A stretch of DNA of 64,000 nt from Litoditis marina (lineage: Eukaryota; Nematoda; Chromadorea; Rhabditida; Rhabditidae): NCBI GenBank assembly GCA_964036275.1, contig OZ038434.1:23363879-23427878 (forward strand), read 5' to 3'. Positions 10,831-21,176 of this stretch are shown here, piece after piece. The number at the start of each line of letters is the position of its first letter. Positions within the stretch are counted from its first letter, which is position 1. A program made the position numbers and the translations under genes. The notes beneath the pieces are model-generated. The model ran no database searches, was not told where the DNA came from, and saw only the letters and a program-made list of their open reading frames with translations.

Positions 10831-12627
10831 GAATCTCCTTTCGTGCTCGCTCAAAATGAAACTCTGGTAACTCGTCTCAAATATTCTGGTAAAGGGTTTG
10901 TTTTTCTGCATTGTTTTTCTTTTCCTTTTTTCATGATCCATTCATTGGTCATGACTAAATATGATCATGGTGGTCTACAGAAATATTGTTTATTTTTCTG
11001 TTTTGAACCACGCTTTTGCGGTGGGAACTTGTACAACACTGCAACTAATCGTGAGCACTATAGTTAGTGCTCAGAGCTTAGTGCTCTTTTAATGGTCTTA
11101 AGAGCTCTGATATAGTCGTCATTTTTCCCACAGAGAGAGCAGAGGGCTCGATTGATTGAGCGATGCGGGCGAGCGGTTTTTGATTACTTGCCAGCAGACG
11201 AGAGAGTGTGAGGATCAAGATACGCAGACAATCTGGTCGCTTGCCAAACCCCGTCCTCTATGACCGTACGCGGTCCACGACGGTTCGACAAACCCTATAC
11301 TAGTGCTTATTACAGCACTGTTGTTTGTAGTTTTATTTCAATGCTTTTCAAGGACTTGTAATGTGTGTGGTGACCAAACTACTACTCATATTTCCTCACC
11401 ATTGACCTTAACTGTACGTTAGGTGACTTAGATCAATGGGCAAACTTCTAAATTAATGAACTACGTATTTGACTTATTCAATTGTTTAAATTTTTTCGAT
11501 TTTGATCATTTTCAGAGATGTTCGAATTGGTTTACGTGCGGTAGGAGGCTTCCCTCTACATGTGAGGATCGAAACCAACAAGGTGAATTGCAGGTTTTTC
11601 GAAGATGAAATTTGAAAAAAAATATTGAAATAAACAGTGATTCATGAAAAGTACTCTATGAGAAGTTTAATTTATGAAAAGTACATTCGTGAAGGTCTCA
11701 AAGCGATCCTAATGGTGTATGTTTCATAAACAGGCGGGGTTTGTAGTTTGAACCCGTTGCCTTCCGGTCGACATGCGTGAAAAACGACGGGTTTTAAGAC
11801 CAAACTACAACAATAATTTGTTCACTGAAAACACTCCCTTTATTAATTATTTTAAGAAGGACGCAACCAATCGCAGCGGTTCAGTCCTTTAAACTGCAAT
11901 AAATTTTTCAATTGCAGTTTAAAGGACCGTTGACACGAGATTGGTTCACATAAACGTCCTTCTTCAAGTAGCTCAATATCATAAATTAATTGAGATATTT
12001 ATGCAGGGATTGTTTTTAGTTCAATAGTTTGAATTTCCTGTTTTTTCTTATAACATTTCAGATGGTAGTCCACCACGCCATAGGGATCGGCTTAACCGGA
12101 GAAGAAACGCATCGAGTTGTCTTTCCTCGGGGGGAAATCACGGAAGTTAGAATCAGCAACGAAAACGAGAACTGGAAGGTGAACGTTTCCCGATATATAT
12201 AGTATATATAGTGGGTGCCAAATTTATAAATTTCTGTCTCTCTTCGGCATCGAACCTGTGAGCAGAAGTTTCGTAGCAAGCCGCTAACCACTGGACTATT
12301 AGAGTACATAAACGAGCATGTTTTGGAATCGAAAAGGTGAGAACAGCGTGGACACAGCGGAGAGGGGCAGTACCCTGCCGCCTTCCCGTTGGCGACCACT
12401 ATAGTATATGTATGCTAACTTAAATAACCAAATTGAAGAGAGACGGTCCCTTTGAATATAATATCGACAACTCTAATATGGTCGGATTTCAGATTTCGTG
12501 GAATGACGAGGAGTTCATATACAAACAATCCCCATTCTCTTCCCCCAGTGTGGTAGGACTGAATATAGTTGAAAGCACAGCGGGAGATCTCGAGATCAGT
12601 CTGATTGCAAAATGTCCAAACAACTGA
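10831..12627 (+). CDS. GL3: galectin-like gene (type II), first exon not found
   Basis: Plus strand. Exons 10831-10895, 11516-11582, 12062-12178 and 12493-12627 correspond to exons 2-5 of paralogues with the same phases. They encode ESPFVLAQNETLVTRLKYSG, then DVRIGLRAVGGFPLHVRIE, then a segment with VVFPRGEITEVRISNENENW, and ISWNDEEFIYKQSPF through LEISLIAKCPNN and a TGA stop. The binding-site Trp of exon 4 is replaced (GLTGEETH). No signal-peptide exon is recognisable in the 2 kb upstream, which is filled with repeats. The gene may therefore be 5'-truncated, or have a diverged first exon. Intron 3 holds an M1 MITE and intron 4 a SINE. GL3 is one of two members on the plus strand. Confidence 0.6.
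11115..11304. mobile_element. Family M4, internally deleted copy
   Basis: Starts TATAGTCGTCATTTTTCCC and ends GTTCGACAAACCCTATA, matching both ends of the full copies but lacking about half of the middle. It lies in intron 2 of GL3. Confidence 0.65.
11855..11966. mobile_element. Hairpin MITE, family M1 (copy 2)
   Basis: Begins AAGAAGGACG and ends CGTCCTTCTT, with the shared inner palindrome CCTTTAAACTGCAAT and complement. Part of the left outer arm is missing. It lies in intron 3 of GL3. Confidence 0.85.
12209..12408 (-). mobile_element. tRNA-derived SINE (copy in GL3 intron 4)
   Basis: Read on the minus strand it has a tRNA-like A box near TAGTCCAGTGGTTAGCGG and a B box close to GGTTCGATGCC, then the conserved tail AGAGACAGAAATTTATAAAT. 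The body matches copies at 14291, 16563, 35814 and 48171. Confidence 0.7.
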
Positions 12628-14848
12628 GAAGAAGAGAAACGCTACAATCTCTCTCTCTTTTTCCGTTTTCATTGTTCATTCTCTACTTTTCCTTTCTCGG
12701 TTCTCTTTCTCGTCCATATGACCACATTCTATAGTTAATAATTTTGATCACTTGGGAATCCATTTGTTTATAATGTCCTTATGAAATATATGATGTTATT
12801 TTCTGTTTTTCGCCAGCTATAGAAAATGTATACCGTGCTTTCATAAATGAACGTTCTCATACGGTATGCGGTGTGCGCTTTCATGTAGTGGCAGTACGAA
12901 TAAAGAATAACAGTTTCAAATACATAATTTGTCAAACCATTGTAGACACCGTTTCATCGACTTTGTAAGAGGTGAGGTTTGGCGAGTGGCCAATCAGTCT
13001 GCGCATCATTGATCTACGTTCTACACACTCTCTCGACTGCGGGCTTGACGACCGCTCGTCCTGCACCACTCAATCAATCGAACCTTCTGCTGTTTTTACG
13101 GAGAAATGGCAACTATATGTTACCTGCAGACTGTTTTTAGTGATTTATGGGACTACACGAAAATAACAAATATTGGTTGTAGTTCGATGTGCACTAACGC
13201 CATATCTTTCGGTATATATTAAATATAACCCCGAAACCACTCTTGAACATTAGCGAACGTCCTCGAAAACACAGCCAACGCATCTGCGTATCTTCGATCT
13301 ACACACTCTCTCATCTGCTGACACTCAGTCAACGACCGCTCGCTTCGCAGCTCAGATCATTATCGCTAATTTCCTGCAATTTGTCAGCTTTAACTTTTAA
13401 CTTTAACAAAAGCAAGAGAACAGGGAGGTTGATGAGGCCGCAGACAGTATGTTAGTCTGCGTCTCCTCTATTCGCACACTATCTCGTCAAGATCGTAACA
13501 AATTTTGCTTTCTGAATGGTTAAGAATTGTTGGGGAAATGACCTCATCAATCACGGCGTCTGCTTCTCTGACCGACTCAAAATTTGTTTCAGTGGTAATG
13601 GTGTGAACAACACATTCATTTGAGATATGGCTAATGTCCTAGTAACGGAATGAGTTGGGGAGAAAGAAACATGCTTCAATATGGTCTTTTCTGGCTGAGT
13701 TTTTATTCATAAACTAACTTCTTCGAATCAACTTTACTATTGAATTTTTTATGTTTGTAAAAAAACAGCAGCGAAAGTTATTACAATCGTTGCGAATATT
13801 CGTATTCTCGTCATTACCGAAGCGACGTTGACGAATACCGAATACACAGTTAGTCAATCGCATAGTCACGTGGAACATGTTGAACACATCCGGACACAAA
13901 CTTACAAACGTGAAACGGCAAAAAGCACAATTCCTCATTAGAATGCTTACTTTACGCGATCAATTTTATTCCAGTAAATCTCAGTCATGATCTATCGATT
14001 TTTTAACTGCTCCATCGCAGAGTATTGGCTCACTTGTGTCTCAGATGTGAGACATTCAGAACGTATACGTTCTCTGACTTTCTCTGAAATTAGTCTAACT
14101 GGTAACTTCATATTTTTCTAATATTTTTCCGAACAGGCAACTAAGTAACTAAGCAACTGGCTAGGTATATGGGTAGGTAAAGTTTTTCAACTTGGTAGCC
14201 AGAACTTCATTCGTAATTCGTCAAGTATCGTAGTAACGAAAACTTCGTAGAGACTTCATTTTTTTTACGCGCGCCGTTTCGGCTGTGGTGTAGTGAGAGC
14301 CAAATTTATTAATTTCTGTCTCTCGCGGGAATCGAACCTGCGAGCAAAAGATTTGTAGCAGGGTGCTAACCACTGCGCTATTAGAGCACATAACCGGCAA
14401 GCTTTGAAATCAAACACATGTGTGCGCACACAGCGGAAAGTGAGATAAACAGTACCCTCCAGCCTTTCCTCTGGCGACGACTATAGAAGAAATAGTTTCC
14501 AGCATTTCTACTGACACTCCTACAGTACATTGTCGGGAAAAAAGGAATGAGACTATCGTTAACCTTGCCGATGTAATTTGCCAAACTAACACAAACTGAA
14601 AGTTTCGTTATCATACTGTACAAGACTCGTAGGAGTAGAATATATATCTTGTCATGATTTTGTTCGATTTTACCGGCCCTCACTCTATGAAAATTGCTGC
14701 GCGATACGATATAGTCTACATCATCCCCAGTGAGACTCTTACAGTACACTTTCAAACCGTCGAATAACTGACTTTCAATGCGAGTTTCAATATTTGAACT
14801 CACACCGCGTTTCAACAAATACTGCGTTCTATTCTAGAATCGACTCAA
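12628..14848. other. Intergenic region between GL3 and GL4
   Basis: CT-rich bases follow the GL3 stop. Then come M4 fragments at about 12930-13110 and 13245-13490, an M3 MITE at about 13845-13980 and a SINE (minus orientation) at 14291-14486. Sequence at 14500-14830 resembles the flank of GL1 at 3880-4040 and contains CTCCTACAGTA words of family M2. I see no gene. Confidence 0.5.
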
Positions 14849-17391
14849 ATGAGGTCAGTTCTGTGGACCTTTCTAGTGGTTTTTGCGGGTGTCGCCACGG
14901 GCACGAATATACTCGTGGTGAGTTTTAATAGTTACTGAATACCCGTTTCTCCCTGATTTATAGCACTTCAAGTGAATGCATTCGAATAAGACTTCTAATG
15001 TTTTTGTGCATCCTGTGAGTCTTGCCCAATCAATGTATTCCATTTGTGATTCGTTTATCTGTATTGTCATATGGTTTACTTTTTCATTTACTTGTGTTGA
15101 CCAAATGATGTTCGTCGATTTCCGACTCATTTTCCGCTTTCGAATGTTTTTGTTTCCCACTGTCAATATTGTTATTTCTCCTCTTGTATATCACATGCTT
15201 GCCTGTAAATAAATAAATCAATCAATCATTCCTACTGAGACTACTACAGTACGCATGCAGAAAACTGCTCAGATCACAAAAATCGTTAACCTTTTTGATG
15301 ACATTCATGTACTTTGAGCGTAATCGAAGTTGTGTTACCATACTGTAGGGATCTCAGCAGGATTGCAGAAGACTAACGTTACGACGTTTTTCAGGACTCT
15401 CCCTTCGTTCTTGGAGAAAACGAAACTCTACTACTTCGAGTTATCTGGTCTGGCCGAGCGTCGGTTTGATGAAAGCAAAATGAACTCTTAAACATGAATG
15501 AATGAAACACAGAGAAATGATAAGATAATTCCTCGAATAACCACCGAACAAAACAAGCAAAACGTTATATGGTTCGATCGAACCGCTACTAGTCCGTTTG
15601 TAGCGGGAGCCCGCTAGCTACTAGTCGCTAAGTTTCTATTTATTTGAACCTTTTTTTTCATCTCAGCAATAGTCCTCGTCATTCCTAGTGTGACTACTAC
15701 AGTACCTAATCGAACTTTCCAATGAATGTGTCTCATTCAAACTCAAACTTTATAGAATGGAATAGAGTATAATTGATTTATTCGTGATTCAACACGTGAC
15801 TTTCCACACTGTTGGATGTGGCACTCCGATTGGAGAATGAAAAGAAGAAAAATTTAGATGATGAAAAGGGTATTGTGACCCGCGCTACATTTTTACGCGC
15901 TACATTTTGTCGAAACTGATTCCAAAGGTGTTTGTAATCGAAGTGATATACAATCAAAATCAAATGAAAGAAGCGCTGGTCTTGCCTACAAATTTCACGT
16001 AACCTGACCCGATTGAATTTCTCGTAATCATACAGTCTCAGTAGGAACAGAAGGAATCATCAAAACTGTTACAGAAACGCTGTATTTCGTCTCTACACCG
16101 CAAGCAACGACGCTTTTTATGTGCGACTCGAACCAAGCCAGGTAGGGGGGGGGGGATTTAGTTTTTAGTGAGTTCACAGTACATCTACGACAGAGTTGAA
16201 AGATGTATCGAAAACACTCAATAGAAAGTTAAAAAAGTTCGAAAATGGGAATAAAGTTCAGGTTTAGGGTTGGCTGTTACCGATGTATACCTTTACGGTG
16301 TATTTTGATCCAAACTGCTGGATTTGTAGTTTGATTCGGTCCAATTTCATCAATCATTTGTGCGTCGAGCAGACTACGACAAACATTTGTTCACTCCTCA
16401 TAACACTTTTCAGACAGTTCTGAGCTATATTGAAAACTCAAACTGGCGCAGTGAACACCAAGAACCGCACGTTTTTCCTCAGAGAAAGATGACAGATTTG
16501 GAAATTTGTAACGATAGCCACATTTCGAAGGTGAATGCGAAACATAGAAATTGCTTGTACATGTAGTCGTCGTCAAAGCAAAGGCGGGAGTGTACTGTAT
16601 ATCTCAATTTACGCTGTGTACGAAGAGATTTCACTGATTCCTAAGTTTGCCGGTTATGTGCTCTCATAGAGCAGTGACTAGCGCCTAGCTACAGATATTG
16701 TGCTGGCAGGTTCGATTCCGGGGAGAGACCATAGTTTGAAAATTTGGCACTCCCCTAATCGAACTTTCCTCGTTCAAAAATCGCTCCAACCTCCATGTCT
16801 CAGCCAATACAGTGTGTCTTGCTCTTTGCCATTTTGTCTGTAGTTTTATCCAGTCGCTTTTCGGTTGGAACTTGTCAACACAACTAGGATACTAGGGCTG
16901 TTAAAGTCAAACTCGAAACTCGAAGACTCGAAAACTCGTTAACTCGATTTTTCGCCAAACTCGAAAACTCGAAAATCAAAGTTGCGGACTCGAAAAATAG
17001 ACCTTTTGGGTTCAAAACCACTAAAAAATCGGATTTTCGGGTCGATTTGAACTGGAAACTTGAAAACTCGAAATCTTCCAAAACTGTATAACTCGAAAAC
17101 CCGAAATTTCTCCAAACTCGAAAACTCGAAATTTTGAACTCGATTGACAACCCTGAACACAACCATCAAACTAAAACAGTTATTTCGGCAACCCCCCCCC
17201 ATTTTCCGACTGTGCATTCTCTCTTATTTTCTGAATTGTAGGTTGCCTTCAACGGCATGGAGTTCACCTACAACACGTTTCGCTGGGGGTCTGAGGACGT
17301 GTGGAAGATTTATATTTACGAAGACGTGAAAGGAACTCTGGAACTTGTTCAAATTGCAAAATGTCCCAACAATATAACAAAAGTGTTATAG
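14849..17391 (+). CDS. GL4: secreted galectin-like protein (type I), complete
   Basis: Plus strand, exons 14849-14917, 15395-15459, 16075-16141, 16414-16530 and 17242-17391; about 155 aa. Residues 1-23 form a signal peptide (MRSVLWTFLVVFAG). The body reads SPFVLGENETLLLRVIWSG, AFYVRLEP, NWRSEHQEPHVFP, then AFNGMEFTYNTFRWG and LELVQIAKCPNN, ending KVL. In galectin terms NWRSE supplies the binding-site W-x-x-E, while H-x-N-x-R is replaced by YVRLE. The exon 2 donor is GTCGGT instead of GTGAGT. Introns contain a LINE tail, two M2 pairs, a SINE and a hAT MITE. No frame damage. Inferred role: extracellular glycan-binding-like protein, ligand unknown. Confidence 0.75.
14955..15215 (+). mobile_element. 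LINE 3' end fragment
   Basis: About 260 bp of T-rich sequence with an open frame ending in a stop, immediately followed by AAATAAATAAATCAATCAAT. Such a simple tail is typical of the 3' end of a non-LTR retrotransposon. A comparable fragment is at 57060-57375. It lies in intron 1 of GL4. Confidence 0.4.
15228..15368. mobile_element. MITE family M2
   Basis: Left end ATTCCTACTGAGACTACT followed by ACAGTA; right end is the complement, TACTGTAGGGATCTCAGCAG. Further paired ends occur at 15675-16048, 38624-38810 and 53052-53262, with many single ends elsewhere. It lies in intron 1 of GL4. Confidence 0.65.
16563..16757 (+). mobile_element. tRNA-derived SINE (copy in GL4 intron 4)
   Basis: A-box-like ATAGAGCAGTGACTAGCGCC and B box GGTTCGATTCC, followed by the GAGAGAC tail. 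The head TAGTCGTCGTCAA is shared with the copy at 48171. Confidence 0.7.
16885..17155. mobile_element. hAT-type MITE, TCGAGTTTT family (M6)
   Basis: 271 bp. Flanked by AACACAAC at 16877-16884 and again at 17156-17163, an 8-bp duplication typical of hAT elements. Ends are TAGG...GGGCTGTTAAAG and TTGACAACCCTG. The inside is built of ACTCGAAAACTCG words. It lies in intron 4 of GL4. Confidence 0.75.
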
Positions 17392-17857
17392 AGGATGAAA
17401 TCTCTCTCTTTTTGTTCTGTAAATCTTCATTGATTCTCCCCCTTCTGTACTCCCCCTTCTATCTCATATGAGAGAAAGTACTCGATATTTCATAGTGAAT
17501 TCCTAGATATGAGAGTGACATTACTTCGACTGAGCATTTTTATTTATTCACCGTCACCTAATTTTATGTTTTCAGTTCTTGTTCGGGATTTAAAGTTATT
17601 GTGAAAAGTTCGACATAAGCTCATATTTCACCGAAGCAGTGTGTTGATCTATTTTGCTGTGTTTGTAGTTGGAACCCGTTTCATTCTGGCCATGATAGAA
17701 TTTTTGATTTTGAAAAAGATTTGATGAATATCTTCATTTCAATGCATCAATATCTCCTATACAACCGAAACGAATAAAGAGGAATGATTTTGGAAAAGGA
17801 TGAAACTGGATGAGAACCGCTAGACAATAAATACCCCAAAAGATAGAAAAAATGCTT

Positions 17858-18010
17858 AATCGATTGAGCAGTGCGAATGATCTTCGATTATCTGTCAGCA
17901 TGCGACAGAGAGAGTGTGTAGATCAAAGATACGCAGATGACGTTGCCCTCACCAAACCCAACCCTCTACCAAATAGACCGTACGTTCCACAGCGATTGAA
18001 CGGATTTTGA
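17858..18010. mobile_element. Family M4 fragment
   Basis: Carries TCGATTGAGCAGTGCG, GAGAGAGTGTGTAGATCAAA and GATACGCAGATG in family order. Located between GL4 and GL5. Confidence 0.55.
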
Positions 18011-18180
18011 AGCTAGTTGTAACGATTTCCTTTTTGTGATGTTGTATTGTGTTGCATTGCAGATCGTGTTGAACGACTGAGTCAAGTAGAAAACGGGCGT
18101 GAATGTTTATTTAGGGATACAAGACAGAATCACAGAAACATGTAGCGTTGAGAGAGGGAGGGAGATGGAGAGTAAGAGAG

Positions 18181-18204
18181 AGGAGGAGAGCGAGAAAGAG
18201 AGAA

Positions 18205-18235
<31 letters not shown>

Positions 18236-18247
18236 AAAAGAGAGAGC

Positions 18248-18281
<34 letters not shown>
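18181..18281. repeat. (GA)n tract beside GL5
   Basis: About 100 bp of GA dinucleotides with interruptions, about 50 bp past the GL5 stop codon (CT-rich on the GL5 sense strand). Open frames across it are low-complexity artefacts. Confidence 0.9.
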
Positions 18282-18330
18282 GGGGGCAAGATGAAAGGTA
18301 AGAGGAAGGGGAAGAGAGTGAGAGACATAT

Positions 18331-18946
18331 TTATCCTTTGTAATTCTTCGGACATTTTGCGATTTGAACGATTTCCAAAGTTCCTGCTGTGTCTTCGTGA
18401 ATTCCGAGTCTCTTCATCTTCTCGGCGGACCCCCAGATCAACTTGTCGTAGGACAACTCTACCCCGTTGAAAGACACCTGAAGATGAAAGAAAAGAATGT
18501 CTAGTCAAAACATAGGGTATACTGTTAGCCAATTGCACGTGTCACGTGAGACCTGTGTGAGACGTGTCACGTGAAACGGGTCACGTGTCAATTGCATAGT
18601 CACGTAAACGTGTTAAACACAGCAGAACTACGAAACGTGCAATCAAAAAGGGCATGATTCCTCATCGGAATGCGAACTTTACGTGACTATTGATTTTACT
18701 TCTAGTATACAATCAAATCTTGGTTATACTCGAATTACGTCATAATTGCCAGATACACCGTATAGGCGGGTCTTGGAATGAGCGAAATGGAAGAAAATTC
18801 CAATCCGCTCAAAGACTGAATACGGTCTTCAACATCCGGTTTTCGTTCCACATTCTCAAATCTGTGATCTTTACGTGAGGAAAAACGTGCGCATGTGCTT
18901 CGTCAGGGCCAACTATGAGATCGGATGTTGTGTAGCCTAGAGTTGT
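18331..18946 (-). pseudogene. GL5: 3' fragment of a galectin-like gene (type I)
   Basis: Only exons 4 (18827-18946) and 5 (18331-18477) are recognisable, on the minus strand. Exon 4 encodes HVFPHVKITDLRMWNENRML and exon 5 FNGVELSYDKLIWGS through LEIVQIAKCPKN, then KG and TAA. Exons 1-3 should lie above 18947 and were not found up to the next gene. At the exon 4 end the expected AAG/GT junction reads AAGACC before GTATTC, so any donor would sit 3 nt further on, which would stay in frame. An M3 MITE fills the intron. Most likely a truncated duplicate. Confidence 0.6.
18518..18708. mobile_element. CACGTGAC-type MITE, family M3
   Basis: Ends TATACTGTTAGCCAATTG and TACTTCTAGTATA with the family core GTGTTAAACACAGCAGAAC. 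About 60 bp longer than other copies because of repeated CACGTG words after the left end. It lies in the GL5 intron. Confidence 0.7.
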
Positions 18947-21176
18947 CTGAAAAGTCTCTCCTGAATGTTGCTCTTATTTTATTTTACGATTCGTCTTGTT
19001 TCAAGTCCTCTCTATCGTAATACGGCAGATTTGATCACAAAATAGTGCTCAGGAATGGTTGGGTACTCCATTCAACAAATCAACTTTTCCGATTTTTGTA
19101 ATCGAACAATAAAATAAGAGCAACATTTAGACATTTAAACAAAATCGAACAATATACACAACAATGCCGAGGTTCAAAGAAAGCAGGACTTGGAGAATGC
19201 TCTCATTTTGCTTTTGGATTGACCTAGATAGGGGGAAGGAGCTGCGTACGGAGATGCTCAAAGAAGTCCATGTAAATACTTTTTTGAAACTAACACAATT
19301 AGAGACTGTAAAGATTCATTCCATGATAGTGCGTAACTGTGAAAAAAGGTTAAAATTCATGATAGTGCATCACTGTGAAAATGTTCATGTTCCTTTCTCA
19401 ATGCTTGATGGCTAATATTCGCATGCTTTTCGGATATTGGAAAACAGGCCTCGACCACTGACACTAAGACATCGTAAAGGTGGTGAGGCCGAAACAATGT
19501 CTTTCATTTTGAACAGTCAATATTAACTTCATAGATAGTATTTATTAGTTTTCTGAACTTTATCCTAGTTAACATGATTCAATTTAACCTAACTCTGTAT
19601 ATTTAATAGTGAGTGCCAGATTTACAAGTTTCTGTCTCTCGCCGAAATCGAACCTGCGAGCAAAAGATTCGTAGCAGAGGGCTTTGTGGTTATTTTAATT
19701 TTTCTCAATGTTTAGTAGCTGTTTGATAGAGACTTGGTAGGCATTTGCTACACTGATATCAACTTACTGTCTTGGCTACCAAATTCTTAGTAGCAAACCT
19801 TGCTCAACCTTGCTATAGCTGTCGCTTGAAGAAAAGAGGGGTATACTGTGTAACTAATTTGGTGCTGTGTAAGAACACTTATATACGATTCGTCCACAAC
19901 GTTGCTATAAGCCTAGTTGGTATAGTGGTTAGCGTCGGCGACTCCCAAAATTCTAGGCCCGGGTCGAGTGTCCCATGAGCCGGATACTTTATGAATTTGG
20001 CACGCATTGTAAGACCATTTCTTTGATAGCTGGATACTAGCCGCCAAGTTTCTATATGTTCGATCAGCAAATGGTCAGATGTACCGCCCCGTAATGCGCG
20101 ATACATCTGACCATTTGCTGTCTTGGTCGGAGAATTGAACAGTATACACAAATGTATCATCGATCAAGCAAAAGATCAAGCAACAAGTAACATTGAAAAT
20201 TTTGTCACTCCCTTTACTGAACACAGCTGAATAATCAATCTCTAGCTTCTACTCAGGACATTTAATCGATAACTGACATTTAAAGTAAATCCCTAATTTC
20301 AATTTATCAAGGTTTCTCAGCTCCTGAAGTTGATCAGAAATCTGTAACTTTTTGGTGTCCTATATACCATTTCAAGATCGGTCGTTGATCAAGTTCCAGT
20401 AGACACAAAAAGAGTATGTTGATCAAAGATACGCAGATGCGTTGACGGTTGATTTTGGAGGACATTGGCTAATGTTCATAAATGGCCTATTGGGTTCGCT
20501 CACTTCTGGTAGGGTTTGAAAGTGTGTGTTGTTCTATTCTGCTGTGTTCGTAGTAAGATTTATTTGCATTTCGATCGAGAATAGTAAATAGTGGCTTGAA
20601 AACAGATGGTGGGTTTTCAGAGATTATAGACTATACACTATACTCTGTTTCACCCAATCAATGTATCAATGTCCTTCTACAGTAATCCGTCAATCGGAAG
20701 GTGTTTTCTAACGAACTTATCATTATTTCCTTTCAAAACTCACACAATTTGTGGTGGTAAAGATGCAGAATACACTACCGAAATTTCGAGAAAATCTGTG
20801 AGAGTCAACATACTAAATTTTGACCTGAAACTTTGAGCAGGTTACTGTAGAGGGTTATAAGTAGGTGAATGAACTATAACTCTGCTTTGTAGGCACAAGC
20901 GGCATGTTTTGCGAGTTATCGGTAATACAACAAAACGAGTTGAATGTTACATATTTATACTATATAACTATTGAAAATATGAAGGTTATATTGCTTACTT
21001 TGCCAAGCGAAAAACACTAAATCCCAAATAAACGAAAAATTTGAAACATTGGTCGGAAGTTGTCGAATAGACTGATTCAATCGAATACAAAAGAAGAAAA
21101 CTAATAAAGGAAAAGGGTGAGATAAAAACAAAAGAGAAAGAATAAGAGAGGGAGAGAGAGAGAGAGCAATCTTTTC
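18947..21176. other. Intergenic region between GL5 and GL6
   Basis: Contains a partial SINE at 19609-19690, a tRNA-like SINE at 19885-19990 and an M4 piece at 20385-20480. Around 20040-20125 the word GCAAATGGTCAGATGTA faces its own complement, a small hairpin. Nothing was recognised at 19000-19600 or 20500-20990. GA-rich sequence (21145-21167) precedes the GL6 stop codon. Confidence 0.45.
19885..19990 (+). mobile_element. tRNA-like SINE, family S2
   Basis: A-box-like TAGTTGGTATAGTGGTTAGC and B-box-like CCCGGGTCGAGTGTCCC, with the preceding head TATACGATTCGTCCACAAC and GCTATAAG. The same head and boxes occur at 38165-38265 on the other strand, so this is a repeat family and not a functional tRNA gene: no cloverleaf could be closed. 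Confidence 0.55.

Noticed and set aside
18099..18538. RERERE and SLSLSL open frames
   Set aside because: Low-complexity readings of the GA tract beside GL5; the same applies at 27260-27526, 35526-35747 and 53922-54352.
19911..19975. Functional tRNA gene
   Set aside because: A and B boxes are present but stems do not close and a second copy with the same flanks exists at 38165, so it is a SINE.
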